From Sporodiniella umbellata (taxonomy: Eukaryota > Mucoromycota > Mucoromycetes > Mucorales > Rhizopodaceae), in NCBI GenBank assembly GCA_025677835.1, contig JAIXMR010000092.1, positions 48,355 to 112,354 on the forward strand: 64,000 nucleotides of DNA, read 5' to 3'. Made by a program: the position numbers and the translations under genes. This document shows, piece after piece, positions 49,499-61,182 of this stretch. The notes beneath the pieces are model-generated. The model saw nothing but the letters and a program-made list of their open reading frames with translations. It was not told where the DNA came from and did not search any database. Position 1 is the first letter of the stretch, and the number at the start of each line of letters is the position of its first letter.

Positions 49499-51915
49499 TT
49501 ATTTTTGGTTTCTATTCTCAAAGGTTTGGTCTGCCAATCTGAGCCCGTATTCGTTTAATTGAGCTGCTGTGACTTCCGAAGGACTATCTACAACGAAATC
49601 CTTACCACCGGCTGCTTTAGGGAAAGCAATCACATCACGAATCGATGAAGACTGACACAAGATAGCCATGAGGCGATCAAAGCCTAGAGCTATTCCTCCA
49701 TGTGGCGGACATCCTCCACCAAGGGCATCAATCAAATGGTCAAACCGTTGATATTCGTGTTTTTCGAGCTGCAGTACTTTTTCCAAAATAAACGTTTGCA
49801 TCACAGGGGAGTGGATACGTATAGAGCCACCACCGATTTCCATACCGTTCAAGACTAGATCATAGTGCTGACCACGTACCTTCTCGGGTTGTGTGCCTAA
49901 TAAGGGTATATCCTCGTCAAAGGGTGCTGTAAAAGGGTGATGTGTTGATTGCCAGGTACGAAGACCGGCTTCATCAGGAGTGAACAGGGGGAAAGACTCT
50001 ACCCACAGAAATTGATATGGGTTGGAAGAAAACTCAAGTAGACCTTTGTTTTGCAATACATTTGACAAGTAAAGTCGAACTCTTCCCATGATTGTGTTTC
50101 CACCCTAATCAACAAAAAAAAATAAGGACAAGTCGGCTACCATGATTATATACAAAGTCTAAACAAAAAAGAGAAAACTTACGTATAAGTAGTTGGGTCT
50201 TTTATAGGTTACCACCAAATCGCCTTCTTCTATATTGTGTTTTTCGTTCAACTCGTCTTCGATCGAACCGACGTGTTGTGAGTGGCGAAGTTGGGGGCAT
50301 TTAGAAGGCCATGATCGAATGTTGTTGGGATTGATTTTAACAAATGCAAAGTTCTATAGATCAATAAGAGATTTATAACTGTATAGATCGCTATGGTACC
50401 TTGTCCTCTGTAAGCTCTAGCTCTTTCTGCATCATTTTCAATTCACCTCCTGTGAGCGATGATCCTTTCTTAATCACCATACAATCCACTGAGCTGTCTC
50501 CGACCGCATCCTTCAGATAAGGGCTGATGTCATTAATGTGCATTTCAAAACGAGTATCGGGTTTGTCTGATCCATACTATGGTTTGATGGTAAGTACGGA
50601 AAACAATACCATATTCTTTTACTTTTGACATAGCTTCATGATAGCTCATATGAGGGAAAGATGCCTTAGTCAAAGTTTTTCCTAAAGCCTTATCCCAAAT
50701 AGCAGTAACCATGCCTTCAATAATGTTTTGAATGTCTTGCACTTTTACAAAGGACATTTCTAGGTCAATCTAGCACCAAGTGTTACACAAAGCAGCACTC
50801 AACGTGTGTATGGACTACCTGTGTAAATTCAGGCTGCCTATCAGCTCTTAAATCTTCATCTCGGAAGCACCGAGCAATCTGGAAATAGCGGTCAAACCCA
50901 GCTGCCATTAACATTTGTTTGTGCTAAATTGGAAAAGATGAGCCAAAAAAAAAAAAAAAAAGATAATCTTTTACTTGCTGAGGGCTTTGAGGAAGTGCAT
51001 AAAAATTTCCTTTTTTTCTGGTTGGTACAATAAACTCGCGTGCCCCTTCAGGGGTTGATTTGAATAAAATAGGTGTTTCGATTTCTGTAAATCCATTATC
51101 TGTCAAATAGTTTCGGACCGTGTTGGCTGTCTTGGATCGTAAGCGAATATTATGTTGAAGCTCGTCTCTACGAAGATCCAAATAACGATAACGAAGTCTG
51201 ACTTCTTCATTAGACTATTCGATTCTATTAGCACTCATGAAACGTCACGTTCTCCCCCGTGGGTCAGTCTTACCACCTGGTTTTGGCTAGGCCAAAACGG
51301 TAAGGAAGCAGAAGCAGGATTCAAACAATAGAGCTTTTGGATCTCTACTTCAATCTCGCCTGTTGCTTGCTTCTCATTGGACATGCCTTCAGGCCGCTTT
51401 CTCACAATTCCTTCAATACAAATGACATTTTCCGTAGAAAGAGATTGAACTTGTAATTTGAGTTCAGGGTTGTTACTGTCACGAAAAACAAGCTGTGTAA
51501 CTCCTGAATAATCTCGCATTGGGACAAAGATCAGATCTTGAGAAAGCGATCTAAAAAGGCGCATTAGATGAGTTTCACAAATTCCGAGTTGCATTGTAAC
51601 CTAGAAGACTGTGCCCAACCACACAAGACGACCTTTTCGCCTTCATTTGAAATGCGAAGGTCTCCACAGTAATGGGTTCGGCTAGGATATTGACCTTACA
51701 CAGACATTTAAAAACGAGGTTTCTTTGAATAAAAGGCACTGATTACCGTGGTGGCGTTCGTCATCTTTATAGCCCTGTAAATATTGTTCTTTTTGTATGG
51801 TAGAGCAAGTAAACGCCCGGCTGTATGACTTGATCAAAGGCCTTATTTTGTAGCCATGTCTGTTAGCAAATAGCCTGCTGTTTAAAAGCAAAACTCTACC
51901 AAGACGAGAGGCCAT
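49499..51915 (-). CDS. MSD1: Mitochondrial aspartyl-tRNA synthetase (bacterial type)
   Basis: A class IIb synthetase for mitochondrial tRNA-Asp. Nine exons (51915-51747, 51694-51601, 51550-51274, 51214-50975, 50923-50819, 50769-50623, 50576-50400, 50353-50183, 50104-49499) give 661 aa. The N-terminus [20 protein letters not shown] is presequence-like. Then come RTHYCGDLR and [14 protein letters not shown] (anticodon OB-fold), [60 protein letters not shown] (motif 2), a GAD-type insertion and [20 protein letters not shown] (motif 3). The insertion and the QSPQ loop mark the bacterial/mitochondrial form rather than the cytosolic one. The end of exon 3 could be CAG or CAG-GTG; the better donor is GTAAGA. 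Confidence 0.94.
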
Positions 51916-52057
51916 GATGTACAAAAAAAAAAAAAAAAGAAAAAGAAATAGAAAACCCCGAGGGTATTGAGCTGAGAAGTAAAGATGATGCGAGAATAAG
52001 CAGTTTTTTTTTTTTTTTTCAAAGACTTAAAAACTTTATTCACAATAAATTATTTAT

Positions 52058-53512
52058 TTACATATCAGTACCACGGGCATGTTCAACAACAACCCTAGCA
52101 GGTACACTTTTCAACTGATCGCGTGTAGGTCTCAGCTGTCCTTCTTCTACTTCAGCAAAACGTTCGCCTCTAAGGACATGGTCTTTGAATGAAGAGTTGT
52201 TCTTATTGCCAAAGACTTCACGGTTAGCGGTGTCAATTCCATCTCGGATTTGGTCAACACCTTTTTCGTACCAACTCTTGGCCTTGTTTTCAGTTTCGGT
52301 CTTCCATTGACAGGCGTTGTCAGATGCTTCTCGGTGTAATTGATTCAAGTCTTCTTTCTTGTCTTTGTATTCCTCACTGACATTACGTGCCATTTTAGAG
52401 CCTTGCTTCTCAGCGGTTTCATAGGCACCGTTAGCCTTAGAAGATAAGTTGTTCCAGGTAGATTGAGCTTGTTCTTGAGTAGCATTATAAGCGTCGCTGG
52501 TCTTTTCAGATATATCGTTTATTGCTGACTTGGTTTGCTTTTGAGCAGTGTTATAGGCATCGCCAGCTTGAGAATAAATGCTATTCAAAGTAGAGTCCGC
52601 TTGCTTTTTGGCTTCACCAGCCTTTTCTTTAGCAGAGTCTTTGACAGAGTAAGCATTATCTTTCAATTGGTTGGCTTCAGCAGAAGCAGCGTTTTTAGTG
52701 TGTTCCCAAGCACCTGAGAGCTGACGAGCATCTCTTTGAGCAGTGTTTGCAACATCCTCTTTGACATAGTTGAGCTTATCCTTAGCTTGATCTAAAGAAG
52801 CATCGCTGTCTTGAGATGAGCCAAAGAGGCTTGACCAGAATGACTTGGTTTCTTTCTTAGGAGTGTTAGAGTTCCAGACTTCTTCAACTTTCTTTGTATC
52901 CTTCTTAACAAGGTTGGTTGTGTCATGAGTGACATCATGGGCATGGGCTTCCAACTTGTTTTCAGCTGCCGTTTTGGTTTTTTCGGCTGTCAATTTCTCA
53001 TGTACCATAGGATTATGCTCCTTTTCTTTGCTACCAAACCAGCTATTCCATGTGGATTGGCCTTCGTTGTTTTCACTTACTGAGGAGACAACAGCTTTTT
53101 TAGTCTCATCCTTTTTTTTGTCTTCCCAAACGCCCTTGACCTTATCAGTGTCTTTTTCAACCAAACGGCTGGTATCTTTGTTGTTGCTATTTGTGCCCTG
53201 TTCAAACTGAGCTTCTTGAGAAGATTTCTTGGAGTCTGCGGAGACCTTTTCCTTGACCATCGGGTTTCTTTCAGTATCGTGAGGAGTCACTGCTAACAAA
53301 TGAGGATCTCTATAGAGTTACATTGCAAGCGTTTACTTACCAGTGGCATGATTTGATTGCTTGGTATACATGTAGCCGCCAGCACCTGCAGCAAGCAAAA
53401 GACCGCCGATAAGGGGACCGTTACTTCCACTGCTTGGAGTTTCTGTGGTATATTGTCTCTTTGGGAGACTTTGTCTTTGGATTTTGATATTTTTGGTGAT
53501 GCGCGAATACAT
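52058..53512 (-). CDS. LEA-like repeat protein with mitochondrial presequence
   Basis: Two exons (53512-53341 and 53292-52058) give 468 aa. The N-terminus MYSRITKNIKIQRQSLPKRQ followed by YTTE is a strong mitochondrial presequence, with a short hydrophobic segment after it (GPLIGGLLLAAGAGGYMY). The rest is almost entirely charged helix, with many Ala/Lys/Glu and segments such as KEKAGEAKKQADSTLNSIYS, like group 3 LEA or apolipoprotein-type amphipathic repeats. An internal duplication is visible: NPMVKEK...LVEKDTDKVKGVWE and NPMVHEK...LVKKDTKKVEEVWN, with a weaker third copy (TAQRDARQLSGAWE). A role in membrane or protein protection during drying or stress in the mitochondrion is inferred. No enzyme domain is seen. 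Confidence 0.75.
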
Positions 53513-54233
53513 ATTATAAGTTCTAAAGTGGAAAAGAAAAAGAAATCCAAACGCGTTTTGTCTTTATACTAGCCAAAGTTGATTTAATGATTACATCATG
53601 AAGGTCCTCTATGTTGATTTTCTTCGGTGATTCAATAATATGTCATGATTGCATTACTCTATTTTGGACTCCAATCAAGGTGTTAAAAAGAGTCGTTCTT
53701 GGAATTTTTCTTTCAGAGAATAGGTACTTTGATATAACATCATACGCACGTGAATTGAGAAATCTGCCTATCGTTTCTTTCTGCCACCATCAAGAATTTA
53801 CTTTGATTGGAGCCCGATGAAGCCTCTTGCTTGTGTGACCGCTCTTTGCCTAGACAAAAGTGCACGTACAAATGGCCTAAAATAGATAGGTAGATTATCC
53901 GCAACCCCAATGGATGTTGCATTGGCTGGGCCTCAGTCTGAAGTCGGCAACAAACACTTGGTCTGTGACCGTATATTTGATCGAGCCCTTTAGACAGGCT
54001 TGCATCGTCGATTTGCATAGACTTATTTAACATGATAACCAGATTGACTTTTACTAAACCGGGTCTTGCTTTCAATAAAAACATCTTAAAATTATTTCAA
54101 GCTACCAGCGTAAAACAATTGAAATATAGATTTGGGTGCACATATGTATGAGTTGAATGAACAACCGCGAAAAAAAGAGTTTACGATAGCCAAAAAAGAA
54201 AAAAAAAAAGGAGTAGCTCCAGACTATTGGTTT
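53513..54233. other. Intergenic region, 720 nt
   Basis: Spacer between PIG-P and the LEA-like gene, both on the minus strand. A 114-codon minus-strand frame at 53740-54084 was considered and not accepted. Nothing else seen. Confidence 0.5.
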
Positions 54234-55297
54234 TTAGTCCTTTGTGGTACGTACAGTCTCGTTTTGGTATAGAAAATGATTCACTAAACCTATAGGAATA
54301 TCGTGTAATTCGGGTATCCAGTCAGAAGGTTGGTTCAGCGATCTCTGATTTTCTATACGCATCACGTTTGCATGTTCATCTAGCAAAATCACTCAGCACA
54401 AAGCAGTAATTGTATGCTTTTGACGTACCTGTGACACAGTAATGCGAGTCGAAAGGTGTAGTATTCATCAAGTTGATAGTCATATTGGATATAAACACGA
54501 ACCATACAATCGTCATAAGCCATACAGGGACAGCCAAAGCCCAATATCTGTTTCAAAACTTAGTTTTTATTGGAAGCAAACTCATTCTTTTCCTGTCTAC
54601 CTATGAGGATAGTAAGTGATACCTAAACTACGCAGTATCGAATCAGGAACAAAAGCCCATATAAGATAGATACCAAATGCTACAAAGGAGGCTAGGTACA
54701 TCACAAAGCCATAGTATTCATACGCAGGCGTCTTGTTGGTAATGGCTACCGGCGGCGCCCTCTCTACATGGGGTATATTGTATGGAACTCTATAATAATG
54801 TTAGCATCATGCCTTTTTCTTTTTTTTTTTTCTCTCTGCTACTCTGAATAAGATCTCGGTCGATGTCCTTGGTTGCTCTTTTTATTCCCCCTTTCCACTA
54901 TCATAGGCACTGTATCGGTGGTCAAAGACAATGCCGCAAGCCGTTTTATGTTTCGCGTCTTGTCTGCCGCTGCCAGTTTGCCAAATTTTACATTTAGAAA
55001 ACTACTGAAGGAATGCCGTCGTTTTTTAGTACTAAATGTATAAATGAGATTATTTCGCTCGTCTCTTTCAAATCTTTTTAAAAAAAAAAACCTAGATTTC
55101 TGTATTTGCTCCTTGACCGCTCTAGTTAAAGCAGGCGATTGGCTGCATCCTCTGCGCATTGACAAATCCTCTACCTGTTGCTTTTTAGTAGGGCGAACTA
55201 AATCAGGCAAGGACGTTGTGGACTTTGATGACAAGATGTGTTGTGTATTAAGGAAGCGTTTAGCTAATGTGTTGTAGTTGTTTTCGTCCTTTTCCAT
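54234..55297 (-). CDS. GPI19: GPI-GlcNAc transferase subunit P (PIG-P/Gpi19) with long N-terminal extension
   Basis: A subunit of the ER complex that starts GPI-anchor synthesis by adding GlcNAc to phosphatidylinositol. Four exons (55297-54843, 54789-54601, 54547-54429, 54391-54234) give 306 aa. The PIG-P domain (about 165-306) has two membrane helices: ASFVAFGIYLIWAFVPDSIL followed by RSLGITYYPHRYWALAVPVW, then LMTIVWFVFISNMTINLMNT, and the tail DWIPELHDIPIGLVNHFLYQ. All four are hallmarks of the family. The first 150 residues are hydrophilic and basic (TSLPDLVRPTKKQQVEDLSM) and are absent from typical 130-160-aa PIG-P. They are joined by an in-phase GT-AG intron; the possibility of two adjacent genes was weighed but no separate start was found. 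Confidence 0.88.
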
Positions 55298-55554
55298 AGT
55301 AAAACGAAATGTTATATATACAATGAAAGAAAATGGTATCTGCTTTATTTTATTTTTTGAGGAACAGGGCCAGACAAAGAATTTTAATAGAACGGCAAGT
55401 TGAAAAAGAAGTTCTCAACCTTATCTTTTTTTTTAAAAAAATATACGTTACACTGGCTGCTAGACTTTGTACACAGTCTTGCTGGTTTGGTTTTATTATT
55501 ATTGTTGTTTCTTTTTGATTAAACAATAAAACATAAACCGCCATTTCAAAGAAC

Positions 55555-56589
55555 CTAAAGTCGACTACTACCGTACAGTGCCCACTCCTCATCAAAAGCT
55601 GAAAGAACAGTCAAAGGGTTGTATGCCTTTAGCCCTGTTTTTGCCTCATAACTCTTTTTACTTAGCATATATGTTTTGCCTTCGTTATGTAATTTGATTA
55701 GATGCAAGCCTACTATACGTATTGAAAAATTTCTAAAGTCGGATGAGTATTTCAAAGTTTCGGGATTCATTGAGGCTGACAGTAATCTTGCTGTCCAAAT
55801 TTTCTTTGTTTCCATTGTTTTGAGTATCTGTTTGTCTTTTTTCTGTCGTACTTCTAAGTACTTTTCTAGCGTTTGTACTCCATATTTGATGACACCACCA
55901 TGTCCAGGGAAAAGCCAATTCGGTCTTAGTTTGAGTATCTTTTTTAGGCTCGCTAAATACTCCTGGAGATCTTCAAATGCTACAGCGCCATGTCCTAACA
56001 CACAGTCCCCAGTAAATACATGGTTTTCTTCTTCAAGGTAAAATGAACAATGATCTTTAAGATGACCAGGGGTATGAATAACACGGAGATGTGTGGATGG
56101 ATCAACCTCTATTAACTGATTATCCTTCATTTCTATCACACAAAGCTCTTCTGGAAGTCCTCCAATATATTCTGGCGAAGACGTTTCAGACGGATTGGCA
56201 AACTTGTGCACTCTGATATTTCTACTCTTTGAAAGCGACGAACTCATCACGTTCTTTACACCACCAGTATGATCCGAGTGACAATGGCTAATATATATAT
56301 CGGTTATATAAGCACCTATACTATTTAGAGAACTCGTCAGAAGCTCAACATATCCAGGCTTCCCATCATTACAGTCGATCAAAATTTTTGCAGGTCCTGC
56401 TCCTACAAGGTATGTGTTTGTTCCTTTGAAGGAGTTAGTGTTTTATTACTGTTTCTCGTTTGTAAAACCTTGCAAGGTGAACGGTCCCGGATTCAGGCCC
56501 ATTACGCGCCATACCCTTTCAGATATTTTACAAAACTCTGGTAAACTCTCAAGTTTGCTTTTCTCAGTCTTTTGGGAAACAACCGACAT
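55555..56589 (-). CDS. LACTB2: LACTB2-type metallo-beta-lactamase-fold endoribonuclease
   Basis: A zinc hydrolase; animal LACTB2 is a mitochondrial single-strand endoribonuclease. Two exons (56589-56469 and 56423-55555) give 329 aa. The junction restores RVWRVMGLNPGPFTLQ and GTNTYLVGAG, the family start. The metal motif HCHSDH follows ITDIYIS at about residue 75. The later ligands are in VIHTPGHLKDHCSFYL, VFTGDCVLG and LFPGHGGVI. The C-terminal part (about 230-329) is helical, as in the LACTB2 winged-helix-like domain. No clear presequence is present. In fungi similar domains occur in polyketide gene clusters (the standalone lactamase of atrochrysone synthases), but the GLNPGPFTLQGTNTYLVG start and the C-terminal domain fit LACTB2 better. 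No polyketide synthase is nearby. Confidence 0.9.
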
Positions 56590-56633
56590 AAAATCGAAAA
56601 GTTAGAGAATACAGCACCAAACTAGTAGCGCAT

Positions 56634-57578
56634 TTATATAGTGTTACGGATAATAAAACACAAATCGGAGTCAAATATGCACTCAGACTTTGCTTTTACT
56701 ATCGAGCGTATGCTTACCTCATCAGAACTGAGAGAAAATACTAATTGTCTCCAACACTTCTTCAACCTGTAAACTATAATATTAACTCTATCAAAAAAAT
56801 AATTTGCAGTACTGAATTTTACTATTGGAAGTATCGCAAAAGTGTTTATATCTACTATATAAATGACACGCAATGATTGCATTTTTAAACGGCAGCGTTT
56901 TTTGTTTGAGAACGAAACAAACGCTGGTACTTGTAGATAGCTTTCAGTCTACACCTCTTTCTCTGTATATACAGTAGTAGCAATAAGTAGGTTTCTTGAA
57001 ATATATTGCTTTTTTAAGTAATCATATATGCGTCTTTGATAGCCTTATAACATTTTATGGTCTAGAGCTACCAAAACATAGAATCAGATGATATTATAAA
57101 CTCACTAGAACTATCTCATGAGCAATCTAGCAACCTTTAAACTCACTTCAAATTGAAAGCAAGTATCCCACACTCAACAAAGTCAGAAGGCTTCGTACAG
57201 ATACTGTGTACTGTTGCAACTAGGTCAACCCAACTGTCTATGGATGAATTGGTCACACCAGTTTCATTCATGTTTATTGCCTATAAACTGCAGAGTCTGT
57301 TAGTATAGTATACTTTTGCACTATATTTACGTTTGATTGTATGTACAATTCAAGGATTACACTTACCTTAAACAAACAAGATATTCGGTCGATGTATTCA
57401 ACCCTCGAGTTTTTTAAAAGCAGTACCTGTATACAACTGTACCCATAGACTGCGTTACCTCTCAATTTTATATTACAGTCGTTGCTTGACATCACTTCTA
57501 GACTTTTACAAATCAAACAGAGCTTACATACTAGATCTGGTTGCAGAGACCTATTTATGAGCGCATTAACGAACTTGA
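56634..57578 (-). CDS. Unrecognised candidate gene, helical protein (partial 5' end)
   Basis: Three blocks with protein-like composition join in phase: 57578-57367 (KFVNALINRSLQPDLVCKLC, LRGNAVYGYSCIQVLLLKNS), 57280-57147 (SIDSWVDLVATVHSICTKPS) and 56766-56634 (LKKCWRQLVFSLSSDE...), ending in TAA at 56634. The first intron has clean GTAAGT and TATAG ends. The second would be 380 nt, long for this region. Without an upstream exon the start may be ATG 57493 (MSSNDCNIKLRG). The alternating hydrophobic pattern suggests HEAT-like helices, but no family is recognised. It could be a decayed gene. Confidence 0.38.
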
Positions 57579-57870
57579 CTAAAAAAAGCTAGGAAGAGCT
57601 TCAAATTACATCAAATGCCAAAACTACTTATTTTTATATATCTGTGCACTTAAACTTTATTCGTTGAAAAAAATATAGATGTTAAAGTACACACATATCG
57701 TATACGTTCTTTGGCTTTGAAAAAGTAAAACAATAAGAATAACAGTAGTTTAGCTTGATTATATGAGGTATTTTATCTTGCCCTTCACTTTTCAAAAGCC
57801 CAAATATTTTTTTTTCATACACACCGCTAAATTTTGTTGGCACATTACCTATCTGGTGGTATTTACACTT

Positions 57871-58052
57871 TTATTTTTGGGATTGATATTTAGCCAATTC
57901 AGCTACTAAGTTGTCTTGACGAGATAAACCTGCAAATATCATCTTAATTTAAATACTCAATCAAGAGTACAAGCTTGTAGCTCCAAGTACGCCTTGGTAC
58001 CAGATACTTGGCCACTTAGAAAGATGTATGTGCGTATTAGCTTAAAACTCAT
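57871..58052 (-). CDS. Candidate small gene, 46 aa, spliced
   Basis: ATG at 58052 opens exon 1 (58052-57971, MSFKLIRTYIFLSGQVSGTK then AYLELQA), with a GTACTC donor. A 41-nt intron ends TTTGCAG and exon 2 (57929-57871, CLSRQDNLVAELAKYQSQK) reaches TAA in phase. The start-to-stop coherence over a good intron argues for a real small protein, perhaps mitochondrial given the basic amphipathic start. The family is not recognised. It lies about 110 nt downstream of LIP5 on the same strand. Confidence 0.42.
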
Positions 58053-58164
58053 AGAAGAAAACAAACACACTCTAAATTATGGCTTTTGTATACTACGATT
58101 TCCACTGTCCAACTCATTATTAAAGGCTAGGTAATCAAATCGACTACGCCACAGCTTGGTTTAT

Positions 58165-59555
58165 TTATATGCTCTTCACCTCAGTTTTGAACTCTTCCTG
58201 ACTTGGCGTCAGCGGCAGTCCACGACGGCCCTTCAATATATTTCCGATGAAGAACTCACCAGCCTTGTAACTTGATCTAACCAATGGTCCACTAGCAACA
58301 TACTTGAATCCCATTTCCATACCCTTTGTTTCCCAGTGCTTGAATTTTTCTGGGGTTACGTATTCGTGTACTTTCATGTGTCGTTTAGTAGGTCTCATAT
58401 ATTGTCCAAGAGTAACACAATCCACATCGATTTTTCGGAGCTCTCGAAGCGCCTCAAGAACTTCATCGTCTGTCTCACCGCAACCAAGCATAATAGATGT
58501 TTTTGTTATTAAATCAGGTTTTGTTTTCTTTGCATGCTCAAGCACCCGAAGAGATTGACGGAAACCAGCTCTGCGATCTCGTACGTAGGGTGTCAATGCC
58601 TCTACAGTTTCAATATTATGAGCATACACATCTAACCCAGATTTAGCCACTATTTCAACGCCTTCAAGAGAACCACCAAAGTCGCCAGTCAGACACTCTA
58701 CCAAAATGTGAGGCGCCCTAAGAAAGGAGTCAGTTTTTTTATTTTTTTTGTGGCCTAGAAAAATATGTTTGCAATCGTACTTTTGTTTGATTTTACTGAT
58801 GGTTTCTGCAAAATGACGAGAACCTCCGTCAGTTAAATCATCACGATCTACACTTGTCAAGACGACGTAATCCAATCCCCATCGACTGATAGCCTCCGAT
58901 GTGTGTTCTGGTTCGTGTGGGTCCAAAGGTTTAGGTGTTCTATTCGTTTTCACAGAGCAGAAACGACAACCTCTTGTACATTCATCACCCATCAACATGA
59001 TTGTTGCTGTTGCTGTTTGATGCTCCCCGCCTCCCCAACAATCCCCAATGTTCGGACAACGCGCCTCTTCACAAACAGTATGGAGCTTCAGACCACGCAA
59101 GTCCTTTTTGATCTTCCCAAAATTTTTTCCAACAGGAATATCAGTTTTCAACCAATCCGGCAAACGAGGCTGCTTTCTGTTAAACAAAGTTAGGGCTATA
59201 GTCGTTTTTTTTTTCTGCAACTTTACAGTTTTGTAGTCTTGATTTGTTTCCCGGGAATAACTGTTTCTCTCAGTTCTAAAGCTTCAATGTGAGTCATTTT
59301 TCCCGATTCCCCTGTATTGACAAATTCATCTAGGGAGTTTTCTTCGCTTCTAAGTTTGTTGCGGAGCTCTTGAAGCCTAGATAATTTTTTTGGGTCACTC
59401 ACAGTACTCTGTGCACGCTGCTGCATTTTTAAACAATCAGTTAGGCACATATCGAAAACAAATAAACAAAAACTTTGTAAGCTTACAGAGGAGATGAGTG
59501 TTCTTTTGAATAAGTGCTGTGAGCTCGATGCTGTAAATGTTTTTAAGAGCGACAT
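58165..59555 (-). CDS. LIP5: Lipoyl synthase, mitochondrial (LipA)
   Basis: A radical-SAM enzyme inserting sulfur into octanoylated lipoyl domains in mitochondria. Four exons (59555-59487, 59420-59227, 59176-58781, 58717-58165) give 403 aa. A presequence ([13 protein letters not shown]) is followed by a linker, then [19 protein letters not shown]. The auxiliary cluster motif is [12 protein letters not shown] and the radical-SAM motif is CTRGCRFC. Next come [51 protein letters not shown] and LTLGQY-type [14 protein letters not shown], and a C-terminal VRSSYKAGE with the conserved serine ligand region. Introns 1 and 2 carry a CCTAAC branch site. The N-terminal exons are joined in exact phase. 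Confidence 0.96.
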
Positions 59556-61053
59556 GACTTTGAGTAGACAAATGCAAAAGAAAACAAAAAGAAGAGAAAT
59601 TTGAAAATAACTGAGGCCTTGTAGACTTTTGTGACTTATCTTCCACCGGGTGAAAAAAAAAATCTAAAAGGCAATCATCGCTGCTTTTTGCACCAATTGA
59701 CAGTAATCCTGTGTAAAAGCGGCAGTACTAGGGTCGCTTTAATTGGTTGGATCTATCTGCGATATGCTTACGTACATCTACGTATATATATATATATATA
59801 TATTCGAAAAATATAGTATTTGGATGTGCTCATCTCAAAAAGTTCGCAGTATGGCTTGGAACTTTTATTCTGATATACGTCTCTAGAAAAACAACGTGGG
59901 AATCTTTGACTTTCAAATTTTTTGAGAGTAACATCCAAATGTTCATAACCTCGGTTTATAGATAGCTTTTTTTAAAGAAAGAACATGAACCGTTTATTTG
60001 CTGAACAAAGAACATATACTTTTGCTTCGATTAAATTAAAAACTAATCAGATCATCAAAACTTATAGTAGCGACAAATGTTGTTTCACCTTTGTTTCTTA
60101 CTTTTTGAGACTTAGGCTACTAACGTAAGATATTTCATAACAGCTAACAAAAAGATTCTTTACTAGTGTTGCCACATATTTGTGTGTTGTTTATTTGAAC
60201 ATAGGAAAGAAACTCCCCCAACAGAATAACTTCCGTCCAATAAACAAATTCAGTCAGTAATCAGCTCTGTAAATGCGCAGAGCGTAGGTTTAACACCCAC
60301 CCTCACTTTTAAAAGTAGTTGCTTGTGTGCGTATGTAGCATAGTTTTTTTTCTTTTTCTTTTCTCTTTTTTCTTTTTTTTTTCCATTTCAGCGTTTTTTT
60401 AGGAGCTTTGACTGACAGCTGAGCTGACGTCGCTCTTTAGAAGCGCCTTTCACAAAAACTCATCATCGATAGTCGCGATCACACGATAATGTACTGATAA
60501 GAAGTCATGTTGATAAATAGCCCGTTAATTTATTGATAGTATCGCCAATTTCTATTTAGAAAAGCGAGTACTAAAAACACTTGTAATGTGACCCTGATAA
60601 TAAAACATACACACGAAAAAAAAAAGACCCTGAAAAAACGCTTTCCTTTGCAAGTCTTTAGCTATTTGACAGGAGATATCGGCAATAAAGCAAGGTCAAG
60701 AAACAAATTGTAAGGTACAATACAAAGCACGCTTATCTACACATAAATATATACATAATCTATAACTTAGTATAGCTCTCTTATACGACAGTATGAATTT
60801 GCAGCTAATTTAAAAGAAAACTTTGTGTCTGAAGTATCGTACAGAAAACTTAGGGGTTTCTAGTCTACAACGTTTATAATAAGATTTGCACGGAATACTA
60901 AAATAACGCATGAATTAAAATCCCTAAAGAGTATGTTTAGCTCTCAAACACTGAGATTTACACTACTTTAATAACTATGCAAACTACTCACTCTATAAAA
61001 AAAGTCATGGGTTACAGATATTCTTCTTATTACTAAAAAAAAATTGAGCTTTT

Positions 61054-61182
61054 AGGAGTCAATATACCATATGTTTTCATGTTATACTTTTGTGTCTAAT
61101 TTTCATCACTTTTGAACAATGGCTTTCAGGAAAGTTCAAACTGACTTTTTGGTATTTCATGAAAACATGTATAAAAAGTCCT
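61054..61182. repeat. Imperfect inverted repeat, MITE-like hairpin
   Basis: Left arm 61054-61081 (AGGAGTC...ATGTTTTCATG) and right arm 61158-61182 (CATGAAAACAT...AGTCCT) are inverted copies, with 11 nt perfect next to the axis side. An inner pair, TTTTGAAC at 61130-61137 region and GTTCAAAC at about 61134-61141, is also complementary. The whole 129 nt could fold as a hairpin. Target-site duplications were not clearly identified, so MITE is only a suggestion. Confidence 0.4.

Noticed and set aside
53740..54084. 114-codon minus-strand frame starting MFLLKARPGLVKVNLVIMLN
   Set aside because: It lies in the spacer upstream of the LEA-like gene, has no recognisable domain or splice structure, and its composition is not clearly protein-like.
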